A stretch of DNA of 64,000 bases from positions 104,536-168,535 of the forward strand of contig NZ_JNXE01000020.1 in NCBI RefSeq assembly GCF_000716605.1. Direction: 5' to 3'. The notes beneath the pieces were generated by a model. The model searched no databases. It saw nothing but the letters and a program-made list of their open reading frames with translations, and had not been told where the DNA came from. A program made the position numbers and the translations under genes. Origin of the DNA: Streptomyces sp. NRRL F-525 (GTDB lineage: Bacteria > Actinomycetota > Actinomycetes > Streptomycetales > Streptomycetaceae). Of this stretch, positions 60,809 through 64,000 are shown in pieces. Position 1 is the first letter of the stretch; each line of letters opens with the position of its first letter.

Positions 60809-61417
60809 ATGAGCAACCAACCGCCCTACCCGCCACAGCAGCCCGGCTGGGGCAACGGTGGTCAACAGCCTTACGGACAGCCCCCGTTCCAGCCGCAGCC
60901 CCCGAAGAAGCGCTCCGTCGGGAAGGTCGTCGGACTCGGGTGCCTCGGCATCGTCGGTCTGTTCGTCGTCATCGTCATCATCGTCGCCGCTGTCGGAGGC
61001 GGCAGCAGCAACAACGACTCCAGCGGCAGCCCGAAGAGCGCGGCGCCTGCGGGAAAGAGCTCCGACAAGGCCGCCGACGGCACGAAGAAGAACGACACCA
61101 AGAAGGACGCCACCGAGGGCAAGGCCGTCTTCAAGGTATGGGGCACCGCCCCCGCCGGCGCCCTCGGCGGTCTCGACATCGGGTACGGCTCCGACTCGGA
61201 CATGCGGAAGGGCACGTTCAAGGACGGCAGGTTCGAGGCGACGCTGACCCTCAACAAGGACGCCCTTTACTACGACGTGCACGCGCAGCTCCAGGGCTCC
61301 GGAGACATCAACTGCTCGGTCACCGTGGACGGGAAGACGAAGAAGGGCCACGCGTCCGGCGGCTACAACATCTGCAACGCACAGCTGAGCAGCAACTTCA
61401 CCGGGGGCTGGTCGTAG
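60809..61417 (+). CDS. membrane-anchored MmpS-like protein
   Basis: A 202-residue protein: a Pro/Gln/Gly/Tyr-rich cytoplasmic N-terminus (NQPPYPPQQPGWGNGG), one membrane helix at about residues 39-62 (VVGLGCLGIVGLFVVIVIIVAAVG), a Lys/Asp/Ser linker and a C-terminal beta-sandwich with SGDINCSVTVDGKTKKGHASGGYNICNAQL resembling the MmpS family's DUF4307-like ending. AGGGGG precedes the ATG. Mycobacterial MmpS proteins assist MmpL exporters; no MmpL is adjacent here, so a similar role is unproven. The next gene is a similar membrane-anchored protein. Confidence 0.75.
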   Translation: MSNQPPYPPQQPGWGNGGQQPYGQPPFQPQPPKKRSVGKVVGLGCLGIVGLFVVIVIIVAAVGGGSSNNDSSGSPKSAAPAGKSSDKAADGTKKNDTKKDATEGKAVFKVWGTAPAGALGGLDIGYGSDSDMRKGTFKDGRFEATLTLNKDALYYDVHAQLQGSGDINCSVTVDGKTKKGHASGGYNICNAQLSSNFTGGWS

Positions 61418-61483
61418 CCGCTTCCGGGGGCGCGGGGGCGTTCGCGCCGGAACGTGAACGGAACGACCATCCCTGGGGGGACC

Positions 61484-62041
61484 ATGACCGACACCAGCGT
61501 GCCGCCGATGCCATCGACGCCGCCGAACGAACCGTCGCCACGGACGAAGAAGCCGCGCACCAACCTCGTCATCATCGGCTCGGCCGTCGCAGTCATCGCC
61601 GCCGTCGTGACCACCGGCGTCGTGGTCGCACAGTCCAGGAACGACGACGGCAAGCCTGCTGCCACCGCCAAGACGAACGCACACGCGGAGGACGGCGTGC
61701 CTGCGGAGAAGCCGGACCCTGAGCCGACGTACATCACCGTCGATGCCGACAGTTTCACGATCGGACTGAAGACCACCGCGCGGCACTGCTTCGGGTCCGC
61801 GGGCTGCAACGTGACGGTCGAGCCGCACCTGACCTTGCTGGGTGACACCGAGGCGATCGATCCGGACGCCGTGTACGAAGTCACCTACGAGATCCACGGG
61901 GACGAGTCCGGCCCGGTCATCGAAACGGCCGAACTGTCGGACGGAACGAGTCTGAACTACACGCCGTCCATGATCAGTACCGCTTCGTCGGGCACACAGG
62001 TGTCGGCGGAGATCACGGACGTCTCGGTCCAGGGGGAATGA
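61484..62041 (+). CDS. membrane-anchored protein of unknown function
   Basis: A 185-residue protein: Pro-rich cytoplasmic start, single membrane helix at about residues 28-50 (LVIIGSAVAVIAAVVTTGVVVA), charged linker and an extracellular beta-rich domain (YITVDADSFTIGLKTTARHCFGSAGCNVTVEPHL) with a Cys pair near 105. It parallels the preceding MmpS-like gene in layout, and the two are probably cotranscribed (66-bp gap). GGGGGG lies 4 bp before the ATG. I do not recognise the family. Confidence 0.75.
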   Translation: MTDTSVPPMPSTPPNEPSPRTKKPRTNLVIIGSAVAVIAAVVTTGVVVAQSRNDDGKPAATAKTNAHAEDGVPAEKPDPEPTYITVDADSFTIGLKTTARHCFGSAGCNVTVEPHLTLLGDTEAIDPDAVYEVTYEIHGDESGPVIETAELSDGTSLNYTPSMISTASSGTQVSAEITDVSVQGE

Positions 62042-62065
62042 GACGCCATAGGCCGGGCGTACGAC

Positions 62066-62103
62066 GGCCCCGCTCCTGGGCGATCCGATCCCGGGGCGGG
62101 GCC
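62066..62103 (+). terminator. GC-rich hairpin after the membrane protein gene
   Basis: GGCCCCGC pairs with GCGGGGCC and the inner TCCTGGG pairs with CCCGGG (one bulge), 24 bp after the stop; no T-run. Confidence 0.65.
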
Positions 62104-62155
62104 CTCACCATCACGACCCACGTCACGGTCGGGATCCCCGGCCACGGGACTCACA

Positions 62156-62506
62156 TCACAGCCGACACTCCTCACCGTCGGCAAGCTCCGCCAACACCCC
62201 CGCATGACAGACCAACGGCGCACACCAGCAAGCCAGCACCCGCCCCCGCAACGCCGGTACCAGCTCCAGCAGGTAGGGCCGCTCCAGCAGATACGCCCGG
62301 TACTTCGCCATCACCTCCGCGCGCGTGCCGTCCCGGCGGCGCGTGGGCGTGTCGTAGGCGAAGGGGTTGTAGAGCGGGTGGCGGGGGAGGTCCCAGCCGC
62401 CGAGGGTCCAGCGGCGGCCTACGTAGGTGATGTCGTCCGGGGCGAGTTCCAGGCGGGGGCCGTACTCGTGGAGGTGGCCCCTGATGTTGATCACCCGCGT
62501 GGTCAT
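62156..62506 (-). CDS. DUF4326 family protein
   Basis: A 116-residue protein matching the DUF4326 layout: TYVGRRWTLGGWDLPRHPLYNPFAYDT near residue 27, a Tyr/Glu-rich helix (AEVMAKYRAYLLERPYLLELV) and the conserved end CWCAPLVCHAGVLAELAD. The paired Cys and His could bind a metal. DUF4326 proteins are often found in phage and host genomes and have no established function. It begins 6 bp after the SGNH hydrolase gene and is cotranscribed with it. Confidence 0.85.
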   Translation of the reverse strand: MTTRVINIRGHLHEYGPRLELAPDDITYVGRRWTLGGWDLPRHPLYNPFAYDTPTRRRDGTRAEVMAKYRAYLLERPYLLELVPALRGRVLACWCAPLVCHAGVLAELADGEECRL

Positions 62507-62512
62507 GGGGAG

Positions 62513-63295
62513 TTACGCCGCCGGGCCCTCGTAGGGGAGCAGGTCCGGGCGCTTGGGGGAGAGGCCGTCGCCCGAGGAGCGGCCGGTGAGGCGGCGGCCG
62601 ATCCAGGGGAGGAGGTACTGGCGGGTGAAGCGGGCGTCCTCGACGCGGCGGGCGGTCCAGTTCGGGGGCGGGGTCGGCGGCATCGGGGTGCGCCACTCCG
62701 GGTCCTCGGGTTCGTAGCCGAGGGTCTGCCAGACCGCCTCGGCGACGCGGCGGTGGCCCTCATCCGTGAGGTGGAGACGGTCGACGTCCCACGCGCGCGG
62801 GTCGGCGAGTGAGGGGGCGCCGTACAGGTCGACGACGAGAGCGCCGTGGCGGGCGGCGAGGTCGTCGACGCAGGCGAAGAGTTCCTCCATGCGGGGGCGG
62901 AAGCGCTCCAGGACCGGGCCCTGGCGGCCGGGGCTGCGCATCAGGACCAGGTGCTTGCAGGCGGGGGTGAGGCGTTCGACGGCCTCCTCCAGGAAGGCGC
63001 GGACGCGGCCCATGTCGCACTTGGGGCGCAGGGTGTCGTTCAGGCCGCCGACCAGCGTGATCACATCGGGCTGCATGGCGGCCGCCGGGCCGACCTGCTC
63101 GTCGACGATCTGCGCGATCAGCTTGCCGCGCACGGCGAGGTTGGCGTACCGGAAGCCGGGTGTCCGGGCGGCCATCCGGCCGGCGAGGAGGTCGGCCCAG
63201 CCCCGGTAGGTGCCGTCCGGAAGCCGGTCCGACATGCCCTCGGTGAAGGAGTCGCCGATCGCGACCAGGCTGGTGTGCGTGGGATTCGTCTGCAT
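62513..63295 (-). CDS. SGNH/GDSL hydrolase
   Basis: A 260-residue SGNH hydrolase: block I GDSFTEG with catalytic Ser near residue 16, block II Gly in ANLAVRGK, block III GGLND near 84, and block V DRLHLTDEGH with the Asp/His pair near 191. No signal peptide, so it acts in the cytoplasm as an esterase or thioesterase. The C-terminal 50 residues are an Arg/Pro-rich tail. The ATG lacks a strong ribosome site. It is the first gene of a pair with DUF4326. Confidence 0.9.
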   Translation of the reverse strand: MQTNPTHTSLVAIGDSFTEGMSDRLPDGTYRGWADLLAGRMAARTPGFRYANLAVRGKLIAQIVDEQVGPAAAMQPDVITLVGGLNDTLRPKCDMGRVRAFLEEAVERLTPACKHLVLMRSPGRQGPVLERFRPRMEELFACVDDLAARHGALVVDLYGAPSLADPRAWDVDRLHLTDEGHRRVAEAVWQTLGYEPEDPEWRTPMPPTPPPNWTARRVEDARFTRQYLLPWIGRRLTGRSSGDGLSPKRPDLLPYEGPAA

Positions 63296-63397
63296 GGCGA
63301 CGAAGATGATATCCCGCGTCCATACCCGCCGGTAGGTCGGCCTGCACCATCACCGGTCGGGCTTGTGCCGGCGGCCCGCCGGCGCCCCGATCCGCTG

Positions 63398-63900
63398 TCG
63401 GACGCGGGCTCACGAGGCCACTCGCCGAGCGCTCGTGCAGCCGCCGGTCGGGAACGAACCCGAGTCACCGGTCGGCAGGCTCCGGCGCGTTCCGTACGGG
63501 GCTCGCGGGTTCACGAAGCCACTCGCCGAGCGCTTGACCTGTCACCGGTCAGGACCGAGCCCGAGTCACCGCTCGGCAGGCTCCGGCGCGTTTCGTACGG
63601 GGCTCGCGGGTTCACGAAGCCATTCGCAGAGCGCTCGGCCAAGCCGCCGGTCGGCAACGAGCCCGAGTCACCGGTCGGCAGGCTCCGGCGCGTTTCGTAC
63701 GGGGCTCGCGGGTTCACGAAGCCACTCGCCGGGCGCTTGACCTGTCACCGGTCGGGAACGAGCCCGAGTCACCCGCCAGGCTCCGACGCGCGCCGTACCG
63801 GGCTCGCGGACTCACGAAGCCACTCGCCGGGCCGCTGGCCCGTCACCGGTCAGGAATCAGCCCGAGTCACCGGCCGGGCCCCGGCACGTCCCGCATGGGG
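63398..63900. repeat. tandem repeat array of about 100-bp units
   Basis: About five units share CGTACGGGGCTCGCGGG, TTCACGAAGCCACTCGCC and CCGAGTCACCGGTC. The CGTACG-like point recurs at 63493, 63594, 63696, 63794 and about 63892 (offsets 101, 102, 98 and 98). A partial unit begins near 63400. Each unit has CGAGCCC and GGGCTCG arms. The changing period breaks any reading frame, so the array is probably noncoding. The flanks 63296-63397 and 63901-64000 contain no gene I can support. Confidence 0.8.
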
Positions 63901-64000
63901 CTCTTTGCTTGCCGCCTGCCCGTCGCGCACCGCGCTACCGCCCGCCCCGGACCAGCCGTACGCCCGACGCCGCCTCCCGGCCCGCCCGCCCGCCCCGGAC

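Noticed and set aside
63363..63740. Open frame through the tandem repeats encoding a repetitive peptide
   Set aside because: The repeat period varies (98-102 bp), so the frame breaks in later units; no ribosome site and Arg/Ser-rich composition.
63398..63900. Repeat array considered as a CRISPR array
   Set aside because: Units are contiguous, about 100 bp and diverged; there are no short identical repeats separated by unique spacers and no cas genes.

Overview
The window has very high GC, strongly GC-biased third codon positions, many GTG starts, leaderless-looking promoters, SARP/BTAD, ROK, LacI, MocR and ECF regulators, a Ser/Thr kinase, a siderophore NRPS edge and an iron box of the DmdR/IdeR type. 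All of this points to the chromosome of a Streptomyces or very close relative. I see no phage, plasmid, insertion sequence, rRNA or tRNA. The gene mix (edge of a biosynthetic cluster at the left, purB at the right) suggests a transition from accessory to core chromosome.

1-7.1 kb: the right edge of a siderophore-type locus. An NRPS ends in an epimerization domain and is followed by an MbtH-like protein and a bidirectional terminator. Facing it is an iron-box-controlled operon of two ABC half-transporters and a siderophore-binding lipoprotein. A DedA membrane protein diverges from it.

7.1-14.4 kb: metabolic and transport genes: two hexapeptide-repeat proteins, an EamA exporter with a divergent XRE-cupin regulator, a YbaK-like editing protein, a CDF metal exporter with a divergent ArsR sensor, 4-hydroxybenzoate hydroxylase, a gene remnant and a CoA-binding protein.

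14.4-24.9 kb: a glycan locus (GH110-type exo-alpha-galactosidase, LacI regulator, secreted helical-barrel-type protein), a SARP/BTAD regulator divergent from a haloacetate-dehalogenase-like hydrolase, a secreted Ig-like protein, and a CysRS-like protein coupled to a SixA phosphatase.

24.9-41.9 kb: an XRE-MmyB regulator, an APC permease, a YigZ protein, a receptor-like Ser/Thr kinase with peptidoglycan-binding and ricin-type domains, SbcD-SbcC, two Lrp regulators, a rhodanese, an Imm21-like protein, a DUF885 peptidase-like protein, a trans-sulfuration PLP enzyme and a membrane-anchored ACT-GNAT protein.

42-53.2 kb: a translationally coupled SWIM zinc-finger/HEAT-like pair, a Tat-exported PhoD phosphatase, a MocR/EamA divergent pair, an alpha/beta hydrolase, an ECF41-type sigma factor and a HutC-type GntR regulator with a visible operator over its own promoter.

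53.2-64 kb: tandem and dispersed repeats, a ROK regulator, a two-component system divergent from an ABC exporter, a frameshifted small ORF, a Mug-type DNA glycosylase coupled to purB through an apparent CTG start, an MmpS-like protein and its neighbour, an SGNH hydrolase/DUF4326 pair, and a roughly 100-bp tandem repeat array.

The most notable points are three leaderless promoters with one shared geometry resembling the actinobacterial RecA-independent DNA-damage promoter, one of them driving the SWIM/HEAT-like pair; the complementary decay of the two ABC ATPase sites; the receptor kinase; the coupled CysRS-like/SixA pair; and the membrane-anchored ACT-GNAT protein. All family names come from reading the sequence and memory; no database search was run.
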